Assembly: GCA_951812925.1 (NCBI GenBank)
Contig: OX638369.1
Span: 20,737,329-20,801,328, forward strand
From: Calliopum simillimum
Taxonomy: Eukaryota > Arthropoda > Insecta > Diptera > Lauxaniidae
Length of the DNA stretch: 64,000 nt
Reading direction: 5' to 3'
Positions 11,331 through 22,530 of the stretch are shown in pieces (position 1 is the stretch's first letter; the number at the start of each line of letters is the position of its first letter). The notes beneath the pieces were generated by a model that was not told the origin of the DNA, did no database searches, and was given only the letters and a program-made list of their open reading frames with translations. Made by a program: the position numbers and the translations under genes.

Positions 11331-11547
11331 AGAATTGAATTGCAATGAATTGAAATGAATTGAAATGAATTGAAATGAATTGAAATGAATTGAAATGAAT
11401 TGAAATGAATTGAAATGAATTGAAATGAATTGAAATGAATTGAAATGAATTGAAATGAATTGAAATGAATTGAAATTAATTGAAATTAATTGAAATGGAT
11501 TGAAATGAACTCAAATAAAACGAAATGAATTGAAATGGATTGAAATC
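11331..11547. repeat. 10-bp minisatellite, TGAATTGAAA unit
   Basis: About 20 units directly continuous with the pentanucleotide array. Units are perfect between about 11346 and 11472 and then degrade (TTAATTGAAA, GGATTGAAA, AACTCAAATA). The edge with most variants is the right one. Confidence 0.95.
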
Positions 11548-13052
11548 TTTTTTACTCTATCCGCATTATATTAATTTTTCGCAACACCCCAATTTACACC
11601 AAAATACTGGTTGCCACAGCTACTGAAGTGTATTTTTTTCCGCTTCTTCCGTTCCTAGGAGCATGTGGTTGAATGTGCGTGTGCTGCTGCTGTTGCTATT
11701 GCGTGGGGTTAGGAAAGTTCTAACAAGTTTTCCTGATTTGTTGTTGTTGTTGTATTTGCACCCGCATACCTTTTCGTTGTTGGCCAAAAATATTTTAGGC
11801 GCATTTTATCGTTTTGCCAAGTTTTGAAGTGGACATACATACATAAGAGTTGGGTGGTGGGTGGAGAACAAAAGGAGAAGAAACATTGAGGAACTATTTC
11901 GGTAGGTTGGAGGGTTTGAGTTACGAGTCATTCGTTAGTTTGTGATAGCAGAGGGTTGGATGGATGTTGAGTGCTGAAGTATTTTACCTTACAGTTGCAC
12001 ATGGTAGGGCACTTTGTACACTGACTGCTGGCTGATTGTGTGTTGCAGGTGTACAAACGAATTTTACTTTCATACAACAAAAAAAGTAGGCATTTTTTAA
12101 TATCTTTCAAGTATGTACTCGTACATTGTGGACTTTGGGAACCTAGATACATAACGTATTTCAAAATTTATTTAAAAGTTCAAGTTTCTAGAAAGTTTTG
12201 CTTGCAACCATTCGTTTTAAAGATAAATATTTTGGAGTTTTTATTAAACTTATAATACCATAATATTAATCCAATTGCAAAAACGCTGATGTCACCCGTT
12301 TTTTTTTTTTCTGCTTTAAAAATAGCACTCGCAGCAAACCGCACCGCATCACTTGAGCTGAGCCGAGCCGCAATTTCGCACATCAACAGCAGAATACGCA
12401 TTTAATAACGTCGTGCCGCATTATATGCAGGAGGCTTCTTCTTTAAGCCGTACACTTAGTCCTTAGGGTCGAAAGTAATTTTCGGTGCTTTGTTTTTTTT
12501 TTTTTCTCTCTTTTCGTTTTTGGTAGTCTGTCTCAACCTTGATGTCATCTCTGTGAGGTGCGTTCGTGCGGATTTTCAACTGCTACGCATTGAGACCAAA
12601 ACGAAAGAAATTCATTCACGCACCAAAATGTGTGGTAAGCGACGACAAAGTCATTGGGCTTGTGGTGAAGCTGTTGGAAAATGTAAGGAAAATGCGCCTT
12701 AAAGATATTTGGTGCCACTGTTGGCATTACTTGTTGTTGGAGTATACTCTGATGATTATTGCACGTTTCTATTGTGCAAACATGACAGAAATGCGTGCTG
12801 ACTGGCGGCGTGCTATGCTTAGCTGTAGCTGTATCGCATTTGTCGCACGAAAGTAGCACTTGAAAATAGTTAAGATTTACCTCTACTGAATTTAAAATAT
12901 ATGTAGCACCTACTCGTTTTAAGTATTTTCATGATCTGAGTTAACTTTTTTTACAATATGCTAAACCATTTTTTAACTATACAAATAACATCTAAAACAG
13001 ACATGCCTCAACTAGATTAAAAATTCAAAAATTTTCCACGTTGATAAAAAGA
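11548..13052. other. No confident gene; moderately complex sequence
   Basis: Triplet tracts near 11684 and 11740. The 12290-12860 stretch is less AT-rich than its surroundings and carries three overlapping open frames of 70-104 residues on both strands, none recognised. An ATGTGTGGTAAGC string at about 12627 looks like a start plus splice donor, but no exon partner was found. Confidence 0.45.
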
Positions 13053-13599
13053 AGAGTAGAACGGGGTAATGTCGTGCAGGGGGTAATGTCGTGCACTGGC
13101 TGTTTTAGCCCAAAGAATTGAATGATTTACCAACTGTTTGTAAGGCAGGGACCTGCTGACCTACTGAGCTTATGCATATAATACTAGCAATTTTCACCAG
13201 TTCGTCTCTACAGAGTAATCTTTTTTTCAAAACGCACGCTTTCGGGACGATAAAAGTGTTTTTTCATCGGGTCAGAAAAATAATTTTCCTTGCCGGAAAA
13301 TATACCAGGTAAGTGTTTTCTAAAACGAAATATCCTGCCAAAGAAAAGAAGTATTTGGTTTTCGAAAAAATTGTGGGCTTCACCGAGTTATCGAAGTTGA
13401 CCTTTAAAACGACCATTGGGGTAATGTCGTGCACATTCACTTACACAAACACAATTTCTCGCTACACAAATGTTGCTACACATGGATGTAACCAATGAAG
13501 TTATCTTTCGATCGGATGCTTACTCGTTGCATTCGCTTGAGATGTACGGCTTTACGAGCATGTCAAAGTTGAGTGCACGACATTGCCCCGTTCTACTCT
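13053..13599. mobile_element. MITE with AGAGTAGAACGGGG termini
   Basis: The left end AGAGTAGAACGGGGTAATGT at 13053 is complementary to the right end ACATTGCCCCGTTCTACTCT (ending 13599). GGGGTAATGTCGTGCA is also repeated internally (13078, 13418). About 547 bp. Open frames inside (13313-13498, 13470-13670) have no recognised similarity. Confidence 0.75.
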
Positions 13600-13756
13600 A
13601 CACAACATATTATGTACTTCACACTAGTATAATAATGAATAAATACACAATAATGCCAAATCTCCACTAATAGAACCACTACCTATCATTTCTCACACAT
13701 TTTGGTACCTTTACTATACTCGGAAAACAATGCACGACATTACCCCACAAATTTTG

Positions 13757-13951
13757 AGGGGGGTAATGTCGTGGACATTTTTTTTTCCTCACTTTCACAA
13801 ACATAATTTCTCGCTACACAAATGTTGTTACACATGGATGTAACCAACGAAATTATCTTTCGATCGAATGCTTACTCGTCGCATTCGCTTGAGATGTACG
13901 GCTTTACGAGCATGTCAAAGTTGAGTGCACGACATTGCCCCGTTCTACTCT
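13757..13951. repeat. Duplicated right half of the AGAGTAGAACGGGG element
   Basis: Starts GGGGTAATGTCGTGGACA and then follows 13418-13599 almost base for base (TTCTCGCTACACAAATGTTG, GGATGTAACCAA, GATGTACGGCTTTACGAGCA), ending in the same TTCTACTCT terminus at 13951. It is preceded by a local palindrome (CACGACATTACCCC...GGGGTAATGTCGTG, about 13733-13773). Confidence 0.8.
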
Positions 13952-14497
13952 ATAAATTAAAAATATATAATTTTTGCGTCTATAATTATGGAAAATGGTT
14001 AAAAACTACACTAATCTCTCAGCCTTTTTTCATTAGCATTACATTGGTTTTGCATTGGCCCGCGTAATTTGATGATAATCATTTTTAGGCTCGCGAGCTT
14101 AAACCCGCTTGCGTATGTCTGATCTATAAGGAAAATGGTAAAGTTCAACAATTACTAACAATAATTACCATGCTCGTAACCATAAAATGCGTGCAAGCGT
14201 CGCATAGTGGTCTGTGAGAGTGCGCTAGCCGGCCAAAAGTCTAAAAATTATTATTATTATTATTGAACAAATTTAAAATAAAATACTTAACATATTTCAA
14301 GTATAAAAATACCAAGAAATAATACCTTTTTATTTTTTTTTTTTTTGCATCTTGGACTTGAAGAATTCAGAAAATGTAAATTTCTTCCAAAAATCTTTAA
14401 AAAATTTTTATAGTTGAAATAAGTATATCTTAGAAACTAAATGATCCTACCTTCTCAATAGGCTATTGATTATATAATTTTAAAAGAAAGTAAGACG
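13952..14497. other. No gene seen
   Basis: AT-rich unassigned sequence with ATTATTATTATTATT near 14248 and poly-T near 14330. Confidence 0.55.
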
Positions 14498-15542
14498 TTA
14501 AATTAGAGGGTGGAAATCGAAGTGGGGGCATAGTGCCTCATATACAGTTTTTTCAATATATCTAGCGAACAAAGCAAGATTTCTATATTATTTTAAGGAA
14601 ACTTTTTGTAGAAAATTAAATTTGCCATTGAAATAATTTATTTAAAAAATTTAAAAAAAATTGCTTATGCTTAAAAAAAAAATAAAAAAAATAAACAAAA
14701 ATTTCAAATTCTTGTGTTATAACTATTTTAGGGCCAGAGATAGGTAAATTAGATAAAATTTTTCCTTACACTGACTTATCAAAACATTTCTTAGGTTAAA
14801 AGTTGACCGAAATATGGCCAATCTAGCATGGAAATTTTTGTTATGTGGTCGGAAAAATGGCTTTTACTCGAAACCAAGGCATGTTACGAAAAAAGTGTAT
14901 AAACAAAAAAAAAAAAAAATGCTTAGAATCGTATAAGAAATACGTGAGAATTTTTTTCAGAACTTTTTGTAAATTTTTTGATATATTTTTTTTTTTGACC
15001 AATTTTGAAATATTATAAAATGTCCCCAAAAATTATGTAAAAAATCATATGTATTTCTTGGACGAGTCTAATTTTTGCCTGACACACTTTTTTTGTAAGA
15101 GGCCTTGGTTTTGAATAAAAATCCTTTTTTCGACCGTATAAACTAAATTTCTATGTTCGAATGGCCATATTTCGGTCAATTTTTATGTTAAGAAATTTTT
15201 TAATAAATCATATTTATATATATTAATATATATATAAATGAAGCAAATTTCATCTTTTTTATATACTCACTACTTCGTTACCTATCTCTGACCCTAAAAA
15301 AGTTATAGGCAGAGGAGTAAAAAGCACAAGAATTGAAAATTATTGCTTATTTTTTTTTCAACATTTTTAGCATAAGCAATTTTATTTTAAACTTTTTAAA
15401 TAAACTATTAAACTATTCTCTACAAAAAGTTTTCTGAAAAAAATAATGAAATTTTGCTTTGTTCGTTAGATATAGGTATTGAAAAAACTGTAAAAAGTAA
15501 ATTTTGGCCCCTCTATTTCCATTTCCATCCTCCAATTTAATA
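14498..15542. mobile_element. Foldback element with arms of about 450-500 bp
   Basis: The left arm begins TTAAATTAGAGGGTGGAAAT and the right arm ends as the complement of TTAAATTGGAGGATGGAAAT. Matching inverted blocks run through ACAGTTTTTTCAATA, GCGAACAAAGCAAGATTTC, AACTTTTTGTAGA, TTGCTTATGCT, TGACCGAAATATGGCCA and AACCAAGGC. The arms are clearly related but diverged, with indels. One arm of a related copy lies at 43798-44345. There is no coding sequence. Confidence 0.8.
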
Positions 15543-16381
15543 GCGCTCTGCAGTTTTTTCTTCTTAAATGACGCATTTATCGATTTCTGTAATAAATACC
15601 CGTAAACCTTTTTGGCATGCTTTTCAGGACCTAATCATAGTGAATTATATTTGATCTATTTATTTATAATTTTTTTTTTTGATTAAAAAAAGCAAATCCG
15701 GATCATCAAAAAAATCCCTAATTTTATATCCTAAATTTACGAAATTTTAACTCTGTAGACTACATCTTAAAAGTTTAATGGAGCTGCAACGACCGCATTT
15801 TGGTGTACAACGAGTTTTTCTTCAGCAACTTTACTGTATTCTTGCAACGCTTCCATTTCATAAGACCAATAATAGCAAAACTATTTAGGGTATAGCAATA
15901 AAATTCTATATCTGGGATGATCGCCTTAAGGACACACCCACGTCCCATATAGTCTTAAATTTGAAATCGTCATATCTTCGTGAATATTTAAAATACAACA
16001 ATAATATTTCATATCTAAAGCAAAATAAGTAGCATCCAGCTATAAGTTAAAAATGGGCGTGATGGGATCAAGGACAAGCCCACCTTTCATAAAGCCAGAA
16101 ATTTGATATCTCCATTACTTCGGAAATATCTCAATTACAACAATAATATTTGATATCTGAGATATAATCGGTAGGTAGCATCTAGCTCTTAATCGAAAAT
16201 GAGAGACATCGGATCAAGAACACAGCCAACTTTCAGGGCTCTCATCACGTATGACGATATCGTTTTGACGTTACTTTAACATCACGTAACCAGCGATTTT
16301 AAGTATCCTCTGAACGATATCGTTTTGCTTGCTTTTTGTAGCAAGCAGCAGTCAAATTATATACTTAGTCTTGATAGGCGA
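15543..16381. repeat. Degenerate tandem modules and unassigned DNA
   Basis: Between about 15890 and 16230 three decayed units of roughly 120-130 bp repeat the pattern TTTGAAATCG/TTTGATATC, ACAACAATAATATTT, ATATCT, AGTAGCATC-AGCTA, AAAATGGGCGTGA, GGATCAAGGACA. At 16246-16335 two copies of ACGATATCGTTTTG flank a short stretch. No gene. Confidence 0.55.
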
Positions 16382-17082
16382 GGAGCCGGTGATACTAAAA
16401 GTGCCGTCATCGCGGATTCTGAAATTTTTAACGCAAAATGGTAGTTTACACTAAGACGAATAAGAAAAGCTTAGTCAGCATGGTTGTAGCCTGGCAGAAA
16501 TATTTTTAAATGATTTTTGAATTATTAAATTTTTGGAATGTTTTGCCGTCATCGCGGATTTTGATCAATCTTAATATTAATCGATGGTAAATTTCATAAC
16601 CATTCAGAAAAAATCTGGCCGACCAAATTTTTTTTGCCGAAAATGACCGGCAGACCTATTTTAACGGTGCGACAGTGGGTACTTCCGGCAGTTTTTAAGC
16701 TTGCATACCAAGATATTTTTAAACTTGACATTAAAACACGTAAATTAAAAAAAAAAAAAAAAACTAATTTCCGTGATAACAGAGAAATTGTACCCACCAT
16801 TAAAATAGGTCTGCCGGTCATTTTCGGCAAAAAAAATTGGTCGGCCGGATTTTTTCTGAATGGTTATGAAATTTACCATCGATTAATATTAAGATTGATC
16901 AAAATCCGCGATGACGGCAAAACATTCCAAAAATTTAATAATTCAAAAATCATTTAAAAATATTTCTGCCAGGCTACAACCATGCTGACTAAGCTTTTCT
17001 TATTCGTCTTAGTGTAAACTACCATTTTGCATTAAAAATTTCAGAATCCGCGATGACGGCACTTTTAGTATTGCCGGCTCCC
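16382..17082. mobile_element. Near-perfect foldback hairpin, arms of about 282 bp
   Basis: The left arm (16382-16664) starts GGAGCCGGTGATACTAAAAG and the right arm (16801-17082) is its complement with only scattered differences. A loop of about 136 bp contains a poly-A run. Distinctive blocks such as GTGCCGTCATCGCGGATTCT and GCCGAAAATGACCGGCAGAC appear in both orientations. Chance frames of 78 and 107 residues arise from the arms. No target duplication was recognised. Confidence 0.92.
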
Positions 17083-17207
17083 GGACTATGACGATTGTTT
17101 TCAGACGATAGCTTATTTGCTAACTTCTTGCTATCGTCGCTCATAGTTTTTATGAAAATATTAATATTTTTGAAATGTTTCGCGCTCGGAATTTAATTAT
17201 TTTTATA

Positions 17208-17560
17208 AATGATAATGAAAGTGAAGAAAAATTTAAATTGTGCCGACAACGAAGGATCCTCAGGGATAAATCTGATCCTTTATCTCTAGTGTATTAATAA
17301 TATTTGATAATCGGCTATCGAAGGATGCATTTATGTATATATTGGAGACAATAAATCTTGATAGTGGTTGTCGGTCAACACATATTCTTTTAAGGTTATG
17401 TTCAACCTTGGAAATTCTTGGCAGCGGGGGCTACCAATGGTTGACCGGAATTGATTTTGGCATCTCTGTTGGCCAAAGTACACTATCGGGAATTGTCTCT
17501 GATACCACGAAGGTGCTGGAAGCAATGTGGATACAATGGGTGACAGGAAGAGAAGATAAT
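17208..17560 (+). pseudogene. PIF/Harbinger (HARBI1-like) transposase fragment
   Basis: Two blocks in different frames resemble the N-terminal half of Harbinger nucleases. At about 17208-17284 the frame reads NDNESEEKFKLCRQRR then ILRDKSDPLS, matching the family's RxxLRDxSNPL motif. At 17333-17560 the frame has LRLCSTLEILGSGGYQWLTG then IDFGISVGQSTLSGIVSDTT, matching the conserved LRFLATGSYQ...GISQSTVSRIV region. A stop and a frame change (near 17290) separate them, and the catalytic core downstream is missing, replaced by a Tc1 fragment. This recognition is from motif memory, not a search. Confidence 0.7.
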
Positions 17561-17636
17561 AGAGAGGAGACAGTGGTTTTAAAGTGCATTTTTTTCCGTG
17601 ATTTTTATTGCACTTGAAGCTCTATTCGGAGCATCA

Positions 17637-17949
17637 AGTAACAGTATCTTCCAACAGGACAACAATATAAAGCAAAAGTTCAAAATTAACAAGGAATGGT
17701 TACAATACCACACTCCTAAGAACCTTGGTTACGCCCTCAGTCCCAAGATCGTAACCCTAGTGAACATTTGTAGAAAAATGTTGTCAGAAAAATCAGAGAA
17801 AGGACCATTTCTATCAAGAAGAATCTAAAGCAGAATTTAGGGAATAATAGAGCAAAAACTCCCCTGATATTACGAAAAATCTGGTCACTTCTTTCGCTAG
17901 AAGACCAAGTGCGGTATTTAAGACTAAAGAAAAACAAATCAAAAATTAA
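17637..17949 (+). pseudogene. Tc1-like transposase C-terminal fragment
   Basis: The first block is SIFQQDNNIKQKFKINKEWL (Tc1 consensus is roughly FQQDN-PKH-S-L-K-WL), holding the second catalytic Asp. After one frame change comes PQSQDRNPSEHL, matching PQSPDLNPIEHLW with the catalytic Glu about 34 residues on (DD34E). The fragment ends with LVTSFARRPSAVFKTKEKQI and a stop at 17947, matching the C-terminal L-xS-xxRR-xAV-xxKG. A stop replaces the Trp of HLW. The N-terminal half is absent. Confidence 0.75.
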
Positions 17950-20082
17950 TCTGTAATATAAAGCTAGTTTTTTTAATTAAGTATATTAATATCTGTATAC
18001 TTTTTTTGGCGCGTATAATCTGGTAATTTTTTAATTTTGGTGAATTCTTTCTGGTTGTGTTTTCGTTCTGTTTTATCTTTATGTTTAGTTCAACTCTCCA
18101 TAAATTACTACTGAGTTATGCATTATTACTTTTTATTTAAAGTGGATTGCTTTGTTGCAATTAGATTTTGAAAATATGAAAGCAAAGTGTTTTCTTTATT
18201 TTAACGCTTACTGTATATATGACAAAAGTACTATTTTTAGTACTTTTTAGTACTTAATGAGGTTGCTAAAAACGTACCTTGGCATACTTTATAGATCTTT
18301 CAAGATATCTTTTATGAAAAGAAGGCAAAATTAGTTTTCGTATGAGTTCAAAATCAATATTGTCTCTCAAATAGTTTACGTGTTATAATTTTTTGAATCT
18401 GACTAAAAATATTGTCTATTTTGAAAATCTTTGACTTCTGAGCGGTCTAAGATTGACACAAGATACTTTTACAGACGGCAACAAATTTTTCGTTAAATAC
18501 CTCGGTTTCCATTAGGGAAGCGATTAAGTATATTTTGCAGTACAATTCGAAACAGTAGGGAGACAACAAGCAACTTGTGAGATGTTATTGGATTTGATAG
18601 AAACTTTCCTAGAGAGTTTCCAGAGTATGCCAAATGGACTTTCGTTATATGTGATCCCCTTTGCCTCTTTAAGGCAAAAGAAATGTCCATAGATTTGAGA
18701 TGAAACATCTTTGTTGCTGGCACTTTAAAGCGCATTAAAGTCAGCATTGGTAATTTCCAAATTTTCATACATTTTGGGGCCCCAATCAGTATCATACAGT
18801 GATTTATTTACGCATGACAAACATGTCGGTATAACCATTAAATTAATTGCAATTTATCGATTTTCAAATTGCAATATCATCGCATGCCAAACCCAAACAA
18901 CTTCCAGCAACAACAACGACACCGACTACAATCCACCTTCGAGCGAGAGCACAGATTTTTTGTCATTGCTCCTGTTTTTTTTTTTTAAATATCACGATAT
19001 ACGCGAAATATGAATTGCAAAAAACATCAAATGCCATACGTACAACAGCTGCGAGGATGCTGCTGCTGGTATGTCCTGTGTGTCATTGAAAATACCAAAA
19101 TTCACAATTCAAATGCCACAGCACGAGTCACAAGATAACCAACAGACACAAAATGTGGAGATGAGAACGCGATGAAACTGAATTGGTGTTGCTGTTGGTC
19201 AGCAGCATCACAAGTGGCAAATGGCCGAGATGGCCAACATGCAATAACAACAGCAAAAATAACTCTAAAGAAAAAAATAACCCCATCCCCCCCTCCATAA
19301 AAGCAAAAATGTAATTCCCATGCCAGTTAGAAAACGAAAAAAAAGAATCGAACTAAACAGAACCAACCGAAAGGATACGTAACGCGTGGGGGATACGCGC
19401 GCATAAACCATCTTTCGGAACGAGCTAACGAGCCTCGTAGCTATAATGAAAAATTTATTTATTTGTGTTTGTTTGGATGACGGCTGGCTGCGGCGTCTGT
19501 GCGTTTGTGTTCAAATGTAAAAACCATCAGATAGCGCCAGCCAGTCCAGTACTCCAAAGTGGATTTCAGTCTTTTTAGCAGCGCCAAAGAGTGCGTTATC
19601 TATGCCACACAACAGTAGCGCAGTAACAACAACAACAACAATAATGGTACGGGCGGCAGCTGACTGAGCATTTCAAACCACTCACTATAAGTCCTCGAGA
19701 GCATTACTATTTTCGCAAAAATCGCAAATGGTAGCGGGGGGAAATGTCATTCTAATAAAAGATATTTGGTATGAAATAAATTTTAACTTGTCCTGTTTTT
19801 CATGCAGCATTCAGCATTTGTAATATTTTGAAATAAAGGGTTTTTGCAATTTTTGGGATTGATCATTTATAAAGCCGAATTTTCATAATTTACAAGATGC
19901 ATTACAGATGTATAGTGTTGTAGTTTTTTCAACTTTTTGTCTTAATCTAAATCGGGTACGAGAAGTCAGGATACGAATTGTTTATTTTAATAGGGTTTTT
20001 GTCTTAATTTTCAACTATACTGATTTTGAATAGCTCTCGATAACTTCTTTTGGTTTTTTGATTCCGTATCTGACAAGCGTTT
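17950..20082. other. No confident gene; low-copy sequence
   Basis: A 100-aa minus-strand frame (18493-18795) has balanced composition but no recognisable motif. The 18850-19740 stretch is less AT-rich, with CAACAACAACGACACCGAC (about 18908), CAACAACAACAACAATAA (about 19627) and GATACGCGCGCATAAACC (about 19391). It looks like unique intergenic or intronic DNA rather than repeat. No promoter can be assigned with confidence. Confidence 0.45.
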
Positions 20083-21020
20083 ATATACCCTACTCCTAGG
20101 GTATATTCAAGGTGGTTTTAAAAAAAAACTGGTCTAAATTTCCGAAAATTTGCCATGTCTCGAAAGCCATTACTCGGATTTAAAACTTTTGTACACAAAT
20201 TTTCTGGCTAACTAAATATATACCTTTCATATGGCATCAATATTATTAAAATCTATCAAGGGGTTCCAATTTTCCAGTTCTGTTATCATAAAGTTATAGT
20301 CCGATCTTCCGATGGCTATACCTCCGTCAGTTTTGCGAATTTCGAAAAACGGAACTAAAAAAGGTTGTTCAAAATAGTTCCAGGAATTTTACATTATCCG
20401 GTGATTACCAACCACAATGTATATTCATGATCAGCGTCACCTCCTGCGTCGATATATCCATGTCCGTCTGTCTGTCCGTTGAAATCAGTTCGATATTTTT
20501 AGTTAACATGATAATTAAATTAAATTTAGTACACTGCCTTCGTTATCAAAGTTAATTTGCCTTATTGAAAATAAGCGAAATCGGTCAACGACACGCCTAC
20601 CGCCATTACAAAACATACTTATATTCAAATGCAACTTTTTGAGTATTTTTCACGATAATGCAACCAAAATACACATAAATACTAAGGACGGAAGTGCAAG
20701 CTCTAGTTTCAAAGTTTCAAAAAGCTCAGCACTCAGCTACTAAGAACAGCAAATGCAAGATCCGAGCAAAAACCAAGCGAACTCAGAAAAGAGGGCGTGG
20801 CACCTCTCATATAAGCAAAATGCTTTACTGAAAGTGTTTTGAGTTACTCCAACCAAATTTCACTCAGACACTGAAAACAGTAAGTGCAAGATCTGAGCAA
20901 AAGCTATGTGAATTCTGAAAAGAGGTCGTGGCACCTCCTGTACAAGCAATGTTTTCAAAATACTGAAGCTTAGGGTATTTAATGTTTAACCATACCAAAG
21001 GTTTAAGAATTTTTACTAGT
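20083..21020 (-). mobile_element. Mini-me/INE-1-like element, copy 3 (two modules), interrupted
   Basis: Read on the minus strand: the 5' end is at the right (CTAGTAAAAATTCTT then a degraded palindrome and TTAAATACCCTAAGC). Two modules with GAGGTGCCACG-CCTCTTTTC follow, then the 3' core (complement of GATCAGCGTCACCTCCTGCG) with GTCCGTCTGTCTGTCCGT tetranucleotides at about 20462. The terminal TACCCTAGGAGTAGGGTATA lies at 20083-20105. About 300 bp of unrelated sequence (20110-20410) is inserted between core and terminus. Confidence 0.75.
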
Positions 21021-22049
21021 TTCTATTACGTTTGTGATCCGAGTAATCCTTGCTTTAAAGTGCAGAAAACGCTTTTTCCAGGCAGTAGTGTAATACAAAA
21101 AGCTCTTATCTTCCTCACTCCGTTAACTTTTCTGATTGAATCAAAGCTTTCCAAGATATCCATTGAAATAAATGTATCGTAAGTAACAATTCGTTACTCT
21201 ATATAAAGAACAAAATAAAATTTCTATAAATGGAGTTGGGATACCTTTTCTTCCAAGATTTATTTCATCGATACAAAATTGTGTGTAGAGGCGTTTATGA
21301 AGTCGCTGATTTCGAACAAAATTGTGGGTCTAAAATGACGGACAATTTTCTCAAAAAAAAAAAGAAAAAATAATTGCATAATTGTTTTTAACGATTTTAT
21401 GGGTTTCGGGAAAAAATTTAAAAGTTCTGCAGCTAGTAGTGAAATTTTATAGCAAATTTTTTTGTGGTATATGTAAGTATATTGATCCATTATTCCCCCG
21501 TTAAATGGGTAATTTTTTTACCTTTTTGAGAAATGGTCAAAAATTACCCATTTGTGGGGGTTGTAGAGGGTTAAAGTTTTCTACAGAAATATTCCCCTTT
21601 ATATCCACCATAAGTCTTCAAAGGACATGATATTCGTCAGATGTAAGAATCGTGAAATTTAGTGAGTCGATTCAACACAAAAATGCGGTATATTTGTTTT
21701 TTTTTTTATGTACAGTGGATTAAAAAACTTCAAAAATCGATTAAAAAAAAATCTGACGTGCTGGAGAAAAACGACGAGACACGGCTATTTTTTTTTAACG
21801 TCTACTTTAAGAATTTTTTGGATTTCTTCATGTGTTTTTTTTTTGTGTCGAAACGTGTAAACGCTCATTCAATCAGGTTTTCTTATATGTCGAAAACCGA
21901 AAAAGTTAGCATCGCAGATTAAGCTCTTCAAGTTTGGTCAATCGATAAGGTTACGAAGCTTCTGGGCGGTGATAGAAAAGTCATAGCCGAAAAAAATTGC
22001 ACCAGAGGAGGGCCTAAAATGTAACAGTTGAAGGCATCTAACGGAAAAA
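21021..22049. repeat. Remnants of dispersed repeats, no gene
   Basis: Near 21030-21100 and 21299 are fragments of the MITE at 10818-11004. At 21495-21690 a block with TACCTTTTTGAGAAATGGTC and GTTAAAGTTTTCTACAGAAA is repeated in part at 25650 and 27330-27440, where TTTTTACAAAAATATTCC and the following Taa-cga-ttcAACACAA stretch recur. Low-complexity open frames here are rejected. Confidence 0.5.
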
Positions 22050-22228
22050 GTGTACATGGCATAAAATGCTTAGAATCGTCCAAGGAATACGGGTGAATTT
22101 TTATGGAATTTTTTTTAATTTTCTGAAAATTTTTTTAAAAAATGACGTTAAAAATATTTAAAAAAAAAAAAAATTCACACGTATTCCTTGGACGATTCTA
22201 AGCATTTTATGCCATGTGCACTTTTTTC
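22050..22228. repeat. Hairpin with 55-60 bp arms
   Basis: The left arm AAGTGTACATGGCATAAAAT (22050) continues through GCTTAGAATCGTCCAAGGAA. The right arm (22170-22228) is the complement with few changes. The loop is AT-only. Its AAAATGCTTAGAATCGT block also appears inside the foldback at 14498-15542 (near 14918), which ties the two families together. Confidence 0.85.
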
Positions 22229-22275
22229 GTAAGATGCCTCCCTATTGAGTAAAAAAAGCGTTTTGCCTTCCACGG

Positions 22276-22530
22276 GACTGCTGACCAGCCTTGTTCTAAC
22301 GTTTAACTGACTGACCGACATGATTGTTTTATATATGTATTAAACAATCTGTATAACAATTTGCAACCTTTAGAAATTAATTTGATCGCCATCGTAATCA
22401 TGACATGTTTGAGACTATATATCAGCCGCCTGTTCTACAGTTTGTTTGACTGACCGAAAGTGTCTGTGTGTACACAACTACTATAACCAACAGTAACAAA
22501 ACCAGCTTTTAAGCACTGGCTCTCCGGCTA
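22276..22530. repeat. Diverged single arm of the 55134-56076 foldback family
   Basis: Carries, in order, CTGACCAGCCTTGTTCTAAC, TTTAACTGACTGACCGACA, GTTTGAGACTATATATCAGC, CCGCCTGTTCTACAGTTTGT, TATAACCAACAGTAACAAAA and AGCACTGGCTCTCCGGCT. This is the same order as the right arm of the foldback centred near 55600. Divergence and indels show it is an older copy. Confidence 0.75.

Noticed and set aside
11048..11345. Arg-Lys-Glu-Lys-Lys and Phe/Ser/Leu repeat frames on both strands
   Set aside because: Direct translation of the AGAAA microsatellite, whose unit has no stop in any frame.
12545..12859. 104-aa minus-strand frame with several Cys and His
   Set aside because: Cys and His are not spaced like a zinc finger, and plus-strand frames of 70 and 96 aa cover the same bases. 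No support for any one of them.
16594..16957. 78- and 107-aa frames sharing PKMTGRPIL
   Set aside because: They come from the two complementary arms of the 16382-17082 palindrome. GRPIL-type similarity to Tc1 linkers is coincidental and the rest does not fit.
18493..18795. 100-aa minus-strand frame of fair complexity
   Set aside because: Considered as a retroelement or gene fragment, but no recognisable motif of reverse transcriptase, integrase or another family.
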